A stretch of DNA of 64,000 nucleotides from Salipaludibacillus keqinensis (GCF_003226325.1 NZ_PDOD01000001.1:1302001-1366000); one strand, 5' to 3'. Positions 37,094-46,173 are shown, counted from the first letter of the stretch. Notes: a model not told the origin generated them from the sequence alone. Made by a program: numbers and translations.

Positions 37094-37801
37094 ATGACAA
37101 AGTTTTCTTATTTAGATGTATTGGCCAAATTAGAAGTAACAGGTGCGCACCCTGGAGGGATGCCTTTAACAAGATCACTCTTATCAAAGGAAGCGATTCA
37201 ACCTGAATCTCATGTATTAGATGCAGGATGTGGTCTTGGGGAGACGTCGGTTTTTTTAGCAAAGACTTATCGCTGTCAGGTGCAAGCTATTGACCAACAC
37301 ACGGGGATGGTCTCAAAAGCCAGAGAAAAATTAAAAGAGTTCAGTCATGCGAAAGTTCATCAAGGGTCGTTAGAAAACTTACCCTTTTCCGAAAATGAAT
37401 TTGACTTCGTTCTGTCTGAATCTGTGCTAACTTTCTTGAATACTGATATCGTATTAAAAGAAATATACCGCGTGCTGAAAAAAGATGGCTGTTTCATCAT
37501 GAATGAAATGGCTTTGTTGGACTTATTGTCCAACCAAGAAATGCGAGAGGTTCAATCGTTTTATAATTTGCATTCTTGTTTCACTGCAAATGAGTGGATT
37601 GAAAAATTGAAAGTAGCCGGATTTTTAAATATTGAATTAATCGAAGCAAAAGAACAACTAGATCTTGACGATCCATTATATGACCTGTCCCTTAGTGTGA
37701 ACCTTGAGGAAGAATGTTTAAACACGTTAGATGAACATATGAAATTAACGAAGCGATACAAAGATCAGTTAGGATACGTGATTTTAAAGTGCGCAAAATA
37801 A
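37094..37801 (+). CDS. Class I SAM-dependent methyltransferase
   Basis: 235 residues. SAM-binding motif I VLDAGCGLGETSVFLA (about residue 41), acidic motif II AIDQHTGMVSKAREKL, motif III GSLENLPFSENEFDFVLSE, and post-motif LKKDGCFIMNEMAL. Methyltransf_11/UbiE-like small-molecule type; acceptor unknown. Start ATG 37094 after GGGAGGGGAG. Followed 150 bp later by an unrelated membrane protein gene. Confidence 0.85.
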   Translation: MTKFSYLDVLAKLEVTGAHPGGMPLTRSLLSKEAIQPESHVLDAGCGLGETSVFLAKTYRCQVQAIDQHTGMVSKAREKLKEFSHAKVHQGSLENLPFSENEFDFVLSESVLTFLNTDIVLKEIYRVLKKDGCFIMNEMALLDLLSNQEMREVQSFYNLHSCFTANEWIEKLKVAGFLNIELIEAKEQLDLDDPLYDLSLSVNLEEECLNTLDEHMKLTKRYKDQLGYVILKCAK

Positions 37802-37951
37802 TTGTTAATTAGTTTTAATATGAACCGTTTATGTGTTTACCCTCATGAGAAAAGGGTACATCTAATAAGACCTTATATATTCAGAGGTAGTTTGCTGCCT
37901 CTGATACTCAAGCCATTAATTTTAAATCTTACAAAGAAACAGGTGGAAAGA

Positions 37952-38941
37952 ATGCCGTATATTCGAATTATTATGACTGCCATTGCTAAGATTCTAAGTA
38001 AATTCTTTAGCATGGCTACTCTCACATTTTTTGGGAGAATTCCTACCCAGGACAGTTCAGTTATGAGTTTTATGGGTATTGTATCGTTGTATTGGATTTA
38101 CATAGCAATCTCTGTCTTTTTCCCAGATTTAGCCGAAATGTTTATCCCGTTTATACCTGATGACGAGACCATTATTCGCATTGTTTCCATTAGTTTAGCG
38201 GTTCTCTTGCCCCTTGCGGTAGGTTACGCATCAACAAAGATTGAAAACAGAGATCCAGATTATTCCATTCTGAAACAAATGGTGATGGGCTATCCTTATG
38301 CGTTGGTGCTAGGTTCTTTATCCATGTTATTGGTTATTATTATCCCTTTAATTAAATTACCTAGTATTATAAAGATGCACACTCAGGAACAATTTGCTGT
38401 CATGATCCGGAAAGGCAAATATGATGATGTTTTAGAAGAAATTAAAACGATTTTATCTGACTATGACTTGCCAGCTCATATCCATGATCCTAAAAAACCT
38501 GTCTGGTATTGTTTTATCGCACTATCCTATGTATTAGAGCACATATTTAATAAAAAAATCGCAAAAAAAATGAAGTATCTTACGGTTGAGGTAGAAGATA
38601 CGTCCGTAGAAGTGACCCTACATGCTACGGACATCTCCATAGTAGGATCTAAGAAAGAGGTCCTTCAAGTGAAACATATTTTATCAGAAGAAATCGAGCC
38701 GGAAAATTTGTTTTTCTCATGGGATGACTCAACTCAGAAGATTGAAGAAGAAATTTGTGAGATGAAACATCAGCTAGAGGATGGAGAGCAAATAGATTTC
38801 GATGAATTAAAGGATATCACTGAAAAGCTACGAAAGTCATCGCTTGCAAATGAAGATTGGAATGCTATACGAAGACAAATCTATAAACTGGAGCGGGATA
38901 ACTACAAAAACGAGTGTGAATCAAAAAAATCTTATCAATGA
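37952..38941 (+). CDS. Uncharacterised membrane protein with soluble C-terminal domain
   Basis: 329 residues. Hydrophobic segments at about 30-50, 65-87 and 105-130, then a soluble C-terminal half with charged helices (KIEEEICEMKHQLEDGEQIDFDELKDITEKLRKSS) likely to form a short coiled coil. I recognise no family. The GGTGGAAAG site points to the ATG at 37952; the longer frame from 37802 has no ribosome site. A hairpin (CAGAGGTAG/CTGCCTCTG near 37882-37903) lies in the leader, with no T run. A terminator follows the gene. Confidence 0.6.
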   Translation: MPYIRIIMTAIAKILSKFFSMATLTFFGRIPTQDSSVMSFMGIVSLYWIYIAISVFFPDLAEMFIPFIPDDETIIRIVSISLAVLLPLAVGYASTKIENRDPDYSILKQMVMGYPYALVLGSLSMLLVIIIPLIKLPSIIKMHTQEQFAVMIRKGKYDDVLEEIKTILSDYDLPAHIHDPKKPVWYCFIALSYVLEHIFNKKIAKKMKYLTVEVEDTSVEVTLHATDISIVGSKKEVLQVKHILSEEIEPENLFFSWDDSTQKIEEEICEMKHQLEDGEQIDFDELKDITEKLRKSSLANEDWNAIRRQIYKLERDNYKNECESKKSYQ

Positions 38942-38954
38942 TCAATTTGAAATT

Positions 38955-38985
38955 AAGACCGTAGCTAGTATGCTATGGTCTTTTC
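38955..38985 (+). terminator. Rho-independent terminator
   Basis: AAGACCGTAGC (38955-38965) with GCTATGGTCTT (38972-38982), one wobble, then T run. Confidence 0.75.
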
Positions 38986-39038
38986 ATGTGCACATTTTCA
39001 ATACAGGAGAGACAGTTTAAGTAATTCACAAAAAATCG

Positions 39039-39068
39039 TTGACACTCTTTATGTCTTCATCATATACT
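39039..39068 (+). promoter_or_regulatory. Sigma-A promoter of the ABC importer operon
   Basis: Perfect TTGACA (39039-39044), 18 nt, TATACT (39063-39068). Confidence 0.75.
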
Positions 39069-39073
39069 TATAC

Positions 39074-39105
39074 TATTAATTCCGAGTAAGATTATAGGAT
39101 AAATA
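39074..39105 (+). promoter_or_regulatory. Inverted repeat overlapping the ABC operon start site
   Basis: TATTAATTCC (39074-39083) and GGATAAATA (39097-39105), 13 bp apart, form an imperfect inverted repeat just downstream of the -10. The position suits a repressor operator; a sulfur regulator such as CymR is one thought, but the match is not good enough to name it. Confidence 0.3.
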
Positions 39106-39131
39106 ATATTAGTCGTTATAGGGGGAGAAAA

Positions 39132-39977
39132 ATGGAACGGGTTATGATTACTGAAGTAGAAAAAACCTTCCCTAATAAAGAAAAAAATCAATCATTCACA
39201 GTATTTAAAGATTTGTCTCTCACTGTTGAACCTGGAGAATTTGTTTCCTTATTAGGACCATCTGGATGTGGTAAGTCTACGTTATTAAATATTGTCGCTG
39301 GCCTAGACCAATCTACAAGTGGGAAGGTCAAAGTTGGTGATACGACAATCAAGGAGCCAGGCTCTGACAGGGGAGTCGTATTTCAAGAAGCAGCATTAAT
39401 GCCTTGGCTTACCGTATTAGAAAACGTCATGTTTGCCATTAATAAAAAAATGAAAAAAGAAGAAGCAAAAGAACACGCAACAAAATACTTAAAGCTTGTT
39501 CATTTAAGTAAATTTTTGCATTCATATCCTCATGAACTATCAGGAGGCATGAAACAAAGAGTAGCCATTGCCAGAGCATTGTCAATGGATCCGAAAGTAT
39601 TACTTATGGATGAACCCTTTGGTGCTTTAGATGAACAAACGAGAATGATGCTTCATAAGGAAGTTCAGTATATTTGGGAAGAAACAAAGAAAACCATCCT
39701 CTTTGTCACTCATAATATTCGTGAATCCATCTTACTCTCCGATCGGATTGTATTGATGGGCACACGTCCAGGTGGCATTAGAAAAATATATACGGTTGAC
39801 TTACCGAGACCTCGTGTGCCGGCTTCTCCAGAATTCATTCAACTAGAACAGGACATCATGGCTATTTTAGGTGGAGAAATCGAAAAAGTGATGAAGGAGG
39901 AGATGGGAGATGACTTCAACTCTCAGAAGGCTAGCCTTCTTTACGGCACTGATCGTAATATGGGAAATCATATTTAG
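39132..39977 (+). CDS. ABC transporter ATPase, NitT/TauT (SsuB/TauB-like) family
   Basis: 281 residues. Walker A GPSGCGKST (42-50), Q-loop VVFQEAALMPWL, signature LSGGMKQRVAIARAL, Walker B VLLMDEPFGALD and H-loop FVTHNI. It energises uptake of a small anion-like solute: aliphatic sulfonates, taurine, nitrate or a thiamine precursor are the known options. The gene overlaps the permease gene by 68 bp, so the last 22 residues (SQKASLLYGTDRNMGNHI region) are encoded in both frames. First gene of a three-gene operon. Confidence 0.9.
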   Translation: MERVMITEVEKTFPNKEKNQSFTVFKDLSLTVEPGEFVSLLGPSGCGKSTLLNIVAGLDQSTSGKVKVGDTTIKEPGSDRGVVFQEAALMPWLTVLENVMFAINKKMKKEEAKEHATKYLKLVHLSKFLHSYPHELSGGMKQRVAIARALSMDPKVLLMDEPFGALDEQTRMMLHKEVQYIWEETKKTILFVTHNIRESILLSDRIVLMGTRPGGIRKIYTVDLPRPRVPASPEFIQLEQDIMAILGGEIEKVMKEEMGDDFNSQKASLLYGTDRNMGNHI

Positions 39978-40674
39978 AATTTATTCACAACAAACTTCTT
40001 TGTTTCCTTCTCCGTCTGGCTCGGTGCAGCAACTATATATAGGATTATTTGAGACAGGGATTTTAGCGACTGCGCTAGCGGAAAGTTTACAACGCATTGT
40101 TATTGGATTTACTTTAGCGGTTTTAATTGGAGGATTCTTAGGCGTTTTACTAGGTGTTTCTAAGATCGCTGATGAAACTTTAGGTTCACTTGTTATTGCT
40201 TTGCAATCTGTTCCTAGTATTGTATGGCTCCCAATTGCCCTCGTGGTCTTCCAAGGTGGGGCAGGAGCGATTTACTTCGTAGTTATTCTTGGTGGTACAT
40301 GGGCTATGACCTTAAACGTTCGAATGGGAATTAAGAACGTCCAGCCAATACTATTAAGGGCCGCTAAGACAATGGGTTATAAAAACACTGAATTAATTTG
40401 GAAAGTAATGTTACCCGCTTCCATTCCCTCTGCACTTACTGGCGCAAGACTAGCATGGGCATTCGGTTGGAGAGCACTCATGGCCGCTGAACTTATCGGT
40501 CGGGGGGGATTAGGGCGAACATTGATGGACGCCAGAGACTTCTTTAATATGGATTTGGTCGTAGCGATCATGATCATCATTTCATGTATCGGATTAATTG
40601 TAGAATATTTTCTATTTAGCAAAATTGAAAAAAAAGTATTATCACGTTGGGGTTTAACAAATTCAGGTTCATAA
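39910..40674 (+). CDS. ABC transporter permease, SsuC/TauC-like
   Basis: 254 residues, six predicted TM helices. BPD_transp_1 coupling (EAA) loop: LRAAKTMGYKNTELIWKVMLPASIPSALTGAR. The ATG at 39910 follows GGAGGAGATGGGAG and lies inside the end of the ATPase gene. With the ATPase and the lipoprotein it forms a complete NitT/TauT-type importer in the membrane. No monooxygenase (ssuD/tauD) gene is next to it, so the substrate is not settled. Confidence 0.9.
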   Translation: MTSTLRRLAFFTALIVIWEIIFRIYSQQTSLFPSPSGSVQQLYIGLFETGILATALAESLQRIVIGFTLAVLIGGFLGVLLGVSKIADETLGSLVIALQSVPSIVWLPIALVVFQGGAGAIYFVVILGGTWAMTLNVRMGIKNVQPILLRAAKTMGYKNTELIWKVMLPASIPSALTGARLAWAFGWRALMAAELIGRGGLGRTLMDARDFFNMDLVVAIMIIISCIGLIVEYFLFSKIEKKVLSRWGLTNSGS

Positions 40675-40692
40675 AACAAGGAGGAAAAATGG

Positions 40693-41724
40693 ATGAAAAA
40701 GATTTTAAGTGGTTTAGCTCTAACTGCGTCAATATTGGTGGTTTCAGCATGTGGGGCTGGCGAAGAAAATTCAGGTAATGAAACAACTGGTAGTTCAGAA
40801 AGTGGGGGCGGCGAGGTCAATATTGGCTATTTCCCTAACTTGGATCATGCAGCCGGGATTATTGGTAAAGAAAAAGGGTATTTTTCAGATGAAATAGATG
40901 GTGAAGTAGAATTTTTGAACTATCCTAATGGGAATGATTTTATTGACGCTTTAGATACAGGTGTTATTGACTTAGGATATGTTGGCCCTGGTCCTGCCAT
41001 TAACTATTACTTGTCTGGTGGAGATGTGGTAGTCATTGGTGCTGCAGCGAACGGAGCTACATTAATTGTTTCGAGAGAAGATTCAGGTATTCACAGTTTA
41101 GAAGACTTTCCCGGAAAATCATTTTGCACACCTGGTAATGGTTGCACCCATAATGTCCAACTGGAAATTATGCTTCAAGAAAAAGGGATGAAAACAAATC
41201 GCCGTAATGGAGAAGTGGAACATCAATCAAGAGTAAACCCTGCAAGCATGGTCGCTATGTTTGAACAAGGACAAATTGATGCCGCAGCGGCACCTGAACC
41301 TTGGGGAACTCTTCTTGTGGAAGAACACAATGCTAATGTTGTTACAGAGTGGAATGAAGTTTTTCTAGGTGAAGAACTGGCCAGCGTCGTTTTAGTTACA
41401 ACCCAAGAATTTATCGACGAAAATCCGGAACAAGTGGAACAAGCGTTAAGAGCTCACAACCGATCAGTTGAATTTGCACAAAATAATGAAGAAGATACGT
41501 TAGAAACGGTAAATGATTTGATCTATGGACTTACTCAAACTCGTTTACCTGAGCATGTTTTAGAAAAAGCTTGGCAGCGTATGGAAGTAACAACAGAAAC
41601 TCATGCTGATGCTCTTCAAGAATGGGCTAACGCCTCTTATGAACTTGAATTTATGGATGAAGATCCAGATCTCGATGGTTTTGTCGATACTTCTATTTTA
41701 GACAAGATACTTGAAGAAGAATAA
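40693..41724 (+). CDS. ABC transporter substrate-binding lipoprotein, SsuA/NrtA-like
   Basis: 343 residues. Lipoprotein signal with Cys20 in VVSAC, then a Ser/Gly/Glu-rich linker, then the binding domain: NIGYFPNLDHAAGIIGKEKG, the glycine stretch GYVGPGPAINYYLSGG, and DAAAAPEPWGTLL. This is the NMT1/SBP_bac_11 type that binds sulfonates or nitrate. An unusual Cys pair occurs in SFCTPGNGCTHNV, which could form a disulfide outside the cell. The gene lies 18 bp after the permease and is closed by a strong terminator. Highly acidic, as in extracellular proteins of halotolerant bacilli. Confidence 0.9.
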   Translation: MKKILSGLALTASILVVSACGAGEENSGNETTGSSESGGGEVNIGYFPNLDHAAGIIGKEKGYFSDEIDGEVEFLNYPNGNDFIDALDTGVIDLGYVGPGPAINYYLSGGDVVVIGAAANGATLIVSREDSGIHSLEDFPGKSFCTPGNGCTHNVQLEIMLQEKGMKTNRRNGEVEHQSRVNPASMVAMFEQGQIDAAAAPEPWGTLLVEEHNANVVTEWNEVFLGEELASVVLVTTQEFIDENPEQVEQALRAHNRSVEFAQNNEEDTLETVNDLIYGLTQTRLPEHVLEKAWQRMEVTTETHADALQEWANASYELEFMDEDPDLDGFVDTSILDKILEEE

Positions 41725-41729
41725 GTTGA

Positions 41730-41767
41730 AAGGATAATTGAGGAAATCCTCAATTATCCTTTTTTTA
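41730..41767 (+). terminator. Rho-independent terminator of the ABC operon
   Basis: AAGGATAATTGAGGA / TCCTCAATTATCCTT with minimal loop, followed by seven T. Confidence 0.92.
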
Positions 41768-41871
41768 TATACACTTTCTCAAGATCAATCCTCATCCCAA
41801 GAGCCCAATCAGACCGTACTTGATCGAATACAATATGAAGGAGATTACTTTGAATGGAGGAGGGACGAACA

Positions 41872-42090
41872 ATGGATAATCACGAGACCGACCAAGTTAA
41901 TCAACCTGAAAAGGACGAAAATAATAAACCTTCTGTAGATCCGTGGACAGAGATTATGTTTGGTAAGAGACCAGTAGCAGATAGTGAGCCAAAAGAAAGT
42001 GATACAGAAGAAAATTCGAAGGAGTTAAAAAGTAGCGACGAGAAAGAAGATAGTGATGATAAGCAGCCCCCACCTTTTTCTTGGATTTAA
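41872..42090 (+). CDS. Small acidic hypothetical protein
   Basis: 72 residues, nearly a third Asp/Glu, with few hydrophobic residues except the central VDPWTEIMFGKRPV and the end PPPFSWI. Probably largely disordered apart from those short motifs. I recognise the general look of a Bacillaceae-conserved small protein but no function. The start ATG at 41872 follows GGAGGAGGG; an earlier in-frame ATG (41854) overlaps that site and is not used. Own short transcript. Confidence 0.55.
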   Translation: MDNHETDQVNQPEKDENNKPSVDPWTEIMFGKRPVADSEPKESDTEENSKELKSSDEKEDSDDKQPPPFSWI

Positions 42091-42269
42091 TTGCTTTATT
42101 TAGTTATTCAGAAGAGCTCCTTCAAGGGAAGCGAAGGGGCTCACCTCTTACCCTTAAAAGTGTCCCGATGAATAAGTCTGGTATATTGTCTAACAAAAAC
42201 AGGTAATAAAACACGGAACACATTATAATAACGTTAAGAACGATCATAGAGTGATAAGGAGGCAGTGTG

Positions 42270-42563
42270 ATGAAAATAACAAAAGAACTTAGACTGCAAG
42301 AATTGTGCACGATCACACAGGTATTGGCACTGGTACATGCGAGTAGTGAATATACGAGTGATGTATATATCTACAAAAACAATACAGCTTATAACTCTAA
42401 ATGCGTTCTTGGCCTAGTCAACGGATTAATCGGGATGAAGCAAAATGAAACAATTACTGTTGTAGCTACGGGAGAAGATGCAGAGGAAGCTGTTAGTCAT
42501 TTAACCCATTTGATTGACAGGCCACCTACTGTTCCTGGAATCAATACACCTATTGCAGAGTAG
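42270..42563 (+). CDS. HPr-like protein lacking both phosphorylation sites
   Basis: 97 residues with the HPr fold pattern. The second half aligns well: YNSKCVLGLVNGLIGMKQNETITVVATGEDAEEAVSHLTHLI against the HPr stretch NAKSIMGVMSLGI...G.I.I...G.DE..A...L. At the active-site position the usual GLHARPA is ELCTITQ, so His15 is absent, and Ser46 is Cys. It therefore cannot act as a normal PTS phosphocarrier or as Crh. Preceded by AAGGAGG 6 nt before ATG 42270. Stand-alone; role unknown, perhaps a regulatory decoy (inference). Confidence 0.7.
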   Translation: MKITKELRLQELCTITQVLALVHASSEYTSDVYIYKNNTAYNSKCVLGLVNGLIGMKQNETITVVATGEDAEEAVSHLTHLIDRPPTVPGINTPIAE

Positions 42564-43043
42564 AAATGACTGTTATTACCTTTGTAACCCTTTAGCGAAC
42601 ACCTCACACTGTGCTCAATAAATTCTTCTACAGAAACTGAGGCTACTTTTTTTCCTGATATAAATTGGGAAGAAAAGTAGCTTATATTCATCCACAAAAA
42701 AATCATCACGCGCATTTCTATATATACTCCCAGAAAGAACAAACCTCTTCTTTTCATTTCTTTCAAATAATTCGTATCTAATATTCTCATTTCCCATTGT
42801 ATTTGATATAATACTCATGGTTAAAGTAAACTATAAATAGTGATTAGTTGAAATTCATCCTTTTGACTTTTAACTTGTACAACTAGCTGGAAATGACCGA
42901 GTACGATTTATTTCTATGGGATTAGTTATTACTTGGTGTTTGATTGCAGACTGTCAGAACAAATAGTCCAATGATCAATAATAACTCCTAACATCATATA
43001 ATAAATGGTACATATATTATTTAAAAAAATGGGGAATGAACTC
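42564..43043 (+). other. 480-bp region without a convincing gene, upstream of speD
   Basis: AT-rich. Two short minus-strand frames here lack ribosome sites and resemble nothing known. TATAAT occurs at 42807-42812, but without a good -35. I see no terminator with T run for the HPr-like gene and no recognisable riboswitch, although a leader for speD would be natural. Confidence 0.4.
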
Positions 43044-43856
43044 TTGAAATTAACTCCTGAACAACGAATTAAATTACACGATTTTAACAACTTAACAAAA
43101 TCATTAAGCTTCAATATGTATGATGTGTGTTTTACTAAAACGAAAGAAGAACGAGAAGCTTACATTCGGTATATTAATGATCAATACAATGCCGAGCGTT
43201 TAACTTCCATTTTAAAAGATGTAGCCAGTGTTATTGGCGCTCATGTTCTGAATGTTGCTAAACAAGATTATGAACCTCAAGGAGCAAGTGTAACCATGCT
43301 CGTTTCAGAAGGGCCAGTGGAAGAAGCGCCCGATTCTGCCTTTGAAGAATCCCCAGGACCCTTACCTGAAGCTGCAGTATTGCATTTAGACAAGAGTCAT
43401 ATTACTGTGCATACGTATCCTGAATACAATCCAGTAGAAGGAATAAGCACGTTTAGAGCTGATATCGATGTGTCTACTTGTGGGGAAATTTCTCCGCTTA
43501 AAGCTCTCAATTACATGATCCATTCCTTTGACACAGATATTATGACAATGGACTATCGTGTACGAGGATTCACAAGAGATATTAACGGGAATAAGCTTTT
43601 TATAGACCACGACATTAATTCTATTCAAAATTACATTCCCGATGAAGTGAAAGATGAGTTTGATATGATTGATGTAAATATTTATCAAGAGAATATCTTT
43701 CATACGAAATGTAAACTTAAAAAGTTTGACTTAGATAACTATTTGTTTGGTTACAAGAAAAACGAATTATATTACGATGAGCAAAAAGAAATTGCTGCAA
43801 AGTTAAAACATGAAATGGATGAAATTTATTATGGGAGAAATATTACTCGGGCGTAA
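43044..43856 (+). CDS. speD: S-adenosylmethionine decarboxylase, E. coli (SpeD class 1A) type
   Basis: Pyruvoyl enzyme making decarboxylated SAM for spermidine synthesis. 270 residues from the TTG at 43044. Self-cleavage site [13 protein letters not shown] with Ser118 becoming the pyruvoyl group. Very close to E. coli SpeD along its length ([26 protein letters not shown]-like, [29 protein letters not shown]). Most bacilli carry the short 125-residue SpeH form; this is the long form. The frame opens at 43005, but no ribosome site supports ATG 43005 or 43029. GGGG 9 nt before the TTG supports the later start and matches the E. coli N-terminus. No speE adjacent. Confidence 0.93.
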   Translation: MKLTPEQRIKLHDFNNLTKSLSFNMYDVCFTKTKEEREAYIRYINDQYNAERLTSILKDVASVIGAHVLNVAKQDYEPQGASVTMLVSEGPVEEAPDSAFEESPGPLPEAAVLHLDKSHITVHTYPEYNPVEGISTFRADIDVSTCGEISPLKALNYMIHSFDTDIMTMDYRVRGFTRDINGNKLFIDHDINSIQNYIPDEVKDEFDMIDVNIYQENIFHTKCKLKKFDLDNYLFGYKKNELYYDEQKEIAAKLKHEMDEIYYGRNITRA

Positions 43857-43974
43857 CAATTAGCTTGATCTCAGGTAGCTAAGGCAGGTATCTATTTTAG
43901 GTTCCTGCTTTTTATTTATTTGCTTCTGTAATTCATATTAGTTTATTTCACCATATGAAAAGGTTGTGATAACG

Positions 43975-44175
43975 GTGAACATGACCCCTTATTTGGTTAT
44001 CGCCGGTATTGTTTGTATCGGTGCATTAATCGGTACAATTTTAGTTGGAATGAATCCAAGTGACGAAAATTATGATAAGAAAAGAAAGAAACATTTTACA
44101 AACCTTTCAATAATATATGCCGCCACTTTTATTCCAGCGTTGATATTAACAATACTTTATTTTATTTACGGGTAA
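43975..44175 (+). CDS. Small two-TM hypothetical protein
   Basis: About 66 residues. TM segments at roughly 5-25 and 45-65 are separated by a charged loop MNPSDENYDKKRKKHF. No recognised family, though such short proteins are common in bacilli. Start is GTG 43975 or ATG 43981; GTG 43966 is too close to the AAAAGG site. It precedes a Cof-type HAD gene by about 30 bp and may be co-transcribed with it. Confidence 0.5.
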   Translation: MNMTPYLVIAGIVCIGALIGTILVGMNPSDENYDKKRKKHFTNLSIIYAATFIPALILTILYFIYG

Positions 44176-44206
44176 TCCTCTCGTATTAGAAAGTGTGGAG
44201 ATCAAT

Positions 44207-44950
44207 ATGACAAGCCCTCAAATTAAATTAATTGCTTTAGATATGGATGGCACGTTACTCAATGAGCATCATGAAGTCTCTGAATTGAATCGCAGTATGA
44301 TTAAAGAAGCCCAGAAACAGGGGATCGATGTAGTTCTGTGCACTGGTCGTTCATTGATGGCTTGCGAAGATTATGCAAAAGAATTAAATCTAACATCTTA
44401 CTTAGTTACTGGAAATGGTAGTGAAATATGGCATACATCAGGCGAACTTGTGGATCGAAGTGAGTTAAAGAGTGAACTCATTGAAATGATGTGGGAGTTG
44501 AGAAACAAACACCAGACAAACCATTGGGCTGCGTCTGTAGATAAAGTTTGGAAAAATGAGATGCCCGAAGATATTCCTAATTTCGATTGGTTAAAATTTG
44601 GTTTTGACATAGAGGATGACGAAGTCAGAAAGACTATTTTTGATCTGTTATCTCAGCATGACGAATTAGAAGTAAGTAACTCAAGTTTAACTAACATCGA
44701 AATAAACGCTGCAGGAGTCAACAAGGCCGTTGCGTTAACTAAGCTGTGTGAAAAATTAGGCTGCGAAATGGAAAATGTCTTAGCAGTTGGGGATAGTTTA
44801 AACGATATGGCTATGATTAAAGAATCGGGTGTCGGTGTGGCTATGGGCAACGCTCAGCAAATCGTTAAAGATCAAGCTAATTGGGTAACTACTTCACATA
44901 ATGAAGATGGAGTAGCCAGAGCGATAGAGAAGTTCTGTTTCTCATCATAA
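44207..44950 (+). CDS. Cof-type HAD hydrolase (sugar/nucleotide phosphatase)
   Basis: 247 residues. Motif I IALDMDGTLLNEHHEVSE, motif II VLCTGRSLM, conserved NKAVALTKLCEKLG (Lys), motif IV AVGDSLNDMAMI and GVAMGNAQ. C2B cap, typical of Cof/YidA-type phosphatases acting on sugar phosphates, FMN or PLP. Start ATG 44207 after GTGGAG. Substrate not predictable; no operon clue. Confidence 0.87.
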   Translation: MTSPQIKLIALDMDGTLLNEHHEVSELNRSMIKEAQKQGIDVVLCTGRSLMACEDYAKELNLTSYLVTGNGSEIWHTSGELVDRSELKSELIEMMWELRNKHQTNHWAASVDKVWKNEMPEDIPNFDWLKFGFDIEDDEVRKTIFDLLSQHDELEVSNSSLTNIEINAAGVNKAVALTKLCEKLGCEMENVLAVGDSLNDMAMIKESGVGVAMGNAQQIVKDQANWVTTSHNEDGVARAIEKFCFSS

Positions 44951-45018
44951 TGAAAAAACAATTTGTTTTGTTCTCTTAATTACTTTTCAAGGAATTATAG
45001 GTAGACTGGAGTGTTTTT

Positions 45019-45714
45019 TTGGATCCTATAGTAGAATTCTTCATTCTTGTCGTTCTTATTGCCATATTATCTTATATACCTTTAGTTGGACCGTACATTA
45101 AACTATTTAACACAATGATTCACGAAACGGGACATGCAGTAACGGCTATTCTTACTGGTGGAAGAGTTGAATCAATCTCCCTTTTCTCGAACACTGGAGG
45201 CTTAGCGATTACAAGGCATAGAAGTGTAGGAGGAAGAATTTTAACTTTACTTTCAGGTTATCCTGCGGCATCCTTATTTAGCGTGTTTATCATTTATGGT
45301 CTGACACAAGACTGGTACGAACAATTAGCTATGGTTTTAGCTGTGATCCTAGTCTATAATTTATTGTTTTGGGTACGTAATGCCGTTGGGTGGGTATGGG
45401 TTTTATCTGTCTTGGCAAGTCTTTATTTCATTTATACAAATGGATTTATGAGTGTATTTGAACACGTACTCACACTTATCGGTGGGGTCATCGTTATTCA
45501 AGCTTTCTTGAGTACTTGGATTATATTTGTTATCAGTATCAAAGATAGACACTCTGCAGGGGATGCTGCTTTACTGGAAAAAGAAACGAAAGTTCCATCC
45601 TTCATCTGGGGATTCCTCTTTCTTTTTCAAGGAACCGTCTCGTTTGCATTAGCACTTTTCATTTGGTTCGGCGGAGATCTATACCTTATCGTTGAAATTC
45701 TAAACTATATTTGA
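45019..45714 (+). CDS. M50 family metallopeptidase-like membrane protein
   Basis: 231 residues, about six TM segments. Zinc motif His35-Glu36-Thr-Gly-His39 in MIHETGHAVTAILTGGRVESI lies in the first third, as in site-2-protease-like M50 proteins. RILTLLSGYPAASLFSV follows and could hold the third-ligand region, though the classical NPDG motif is not seen. Start TTG with CTGGAGTG 8-9 nt upstream. Related proteins of this short type are annotated M50B-like; substrate unknown. Confidence 0.75.
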   Translation: MDPIVEFFILVVLIAILSYIPLVGPYIKLFNTMIHETGHAVTAILTGGRVESISLFSNTGGLAITRHRSVGGRILTLLSGYPAASLFSVFIIYGLTQDWYEQLAMVLAVILVYNLLFWVRNAVGWVWVLSVLASLYFIYTNGFMSVFEHVLTLIGGVIVIQAFLSTWIIFVISIKDRHSAGDAALLEKETKVPSFIWGFLFLFQGTVSFALALFIWFGGDLYLIVEILNYI

Positions 45715-45793
45715 TCAATAAGTTAAAAGAAGATATGTCTAAAGAAAGGAAGCTCTCGTAAAGAGGAGCTTCCTTTTTCACACTAATTTATTT

Positions 45794-46033
45794 CTACATA
45801 TTGTGCTTGGAGAATAATTCTATCATCTGCTTATCTCTAATTTCCTGCTCTTTTTTTGTAATTAGATCATATTTTTTTAATAAATGGAAAGCTTCGTTCA
45901 AAGTTGGTTGAGTTAGACTTTTCTTTAAGAATTGATGCCACTCTTTAACTAAGTAATCTGGCAGAAACTCTTGTTGGTTATTAAACTTGTTTTTCACGTC
46001 TTCTAACGAATGATCTAGATTGCATTCAGCCAT
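45794..46033 (-). CDS. Small hypothetical cytoplasmic protein
   Basis: 79 residues, mostly helical and charged (LVKEWHQFLKKSLTQPTLNEAFHLLKKYDLITKKEQEIRDKQM). No recognised family. It is credible as a gene because AAAAGGAGTG lies 6-7 nt before the ATG and nothing overlaps it. It is transcribed divergently from the DUF2203 gene. Confidence 0.6.
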   Translation of the reverse strand: MAECNLDHSLEDVKNKFNNQQEFLPDYLVKEWHQFLKKSLTQPTLNEAFHLLKKYDLITKKEQEIRDKQMIELFSKHNM

Positions 46034-46173
46034 CGAAACACTCCTTTTAAAGTTAGATAAAATGTAGTTTCAGATAACAAAAGGTCATTTTCTGAAAAAT
46101 TTTGTAAATCTATGCATATTTCTTTATTGAATGTTCAATATCTACTATACTGAAATGAACTGGAGGTGTAAAC

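Noticed and set aside
42497-42818. Two overlapping minus-strand frames of 97 and 67 codons
   Set aside because: One is antisense to the HPr-like gene, neither has a ribosome site, and neither resembles a known protein.
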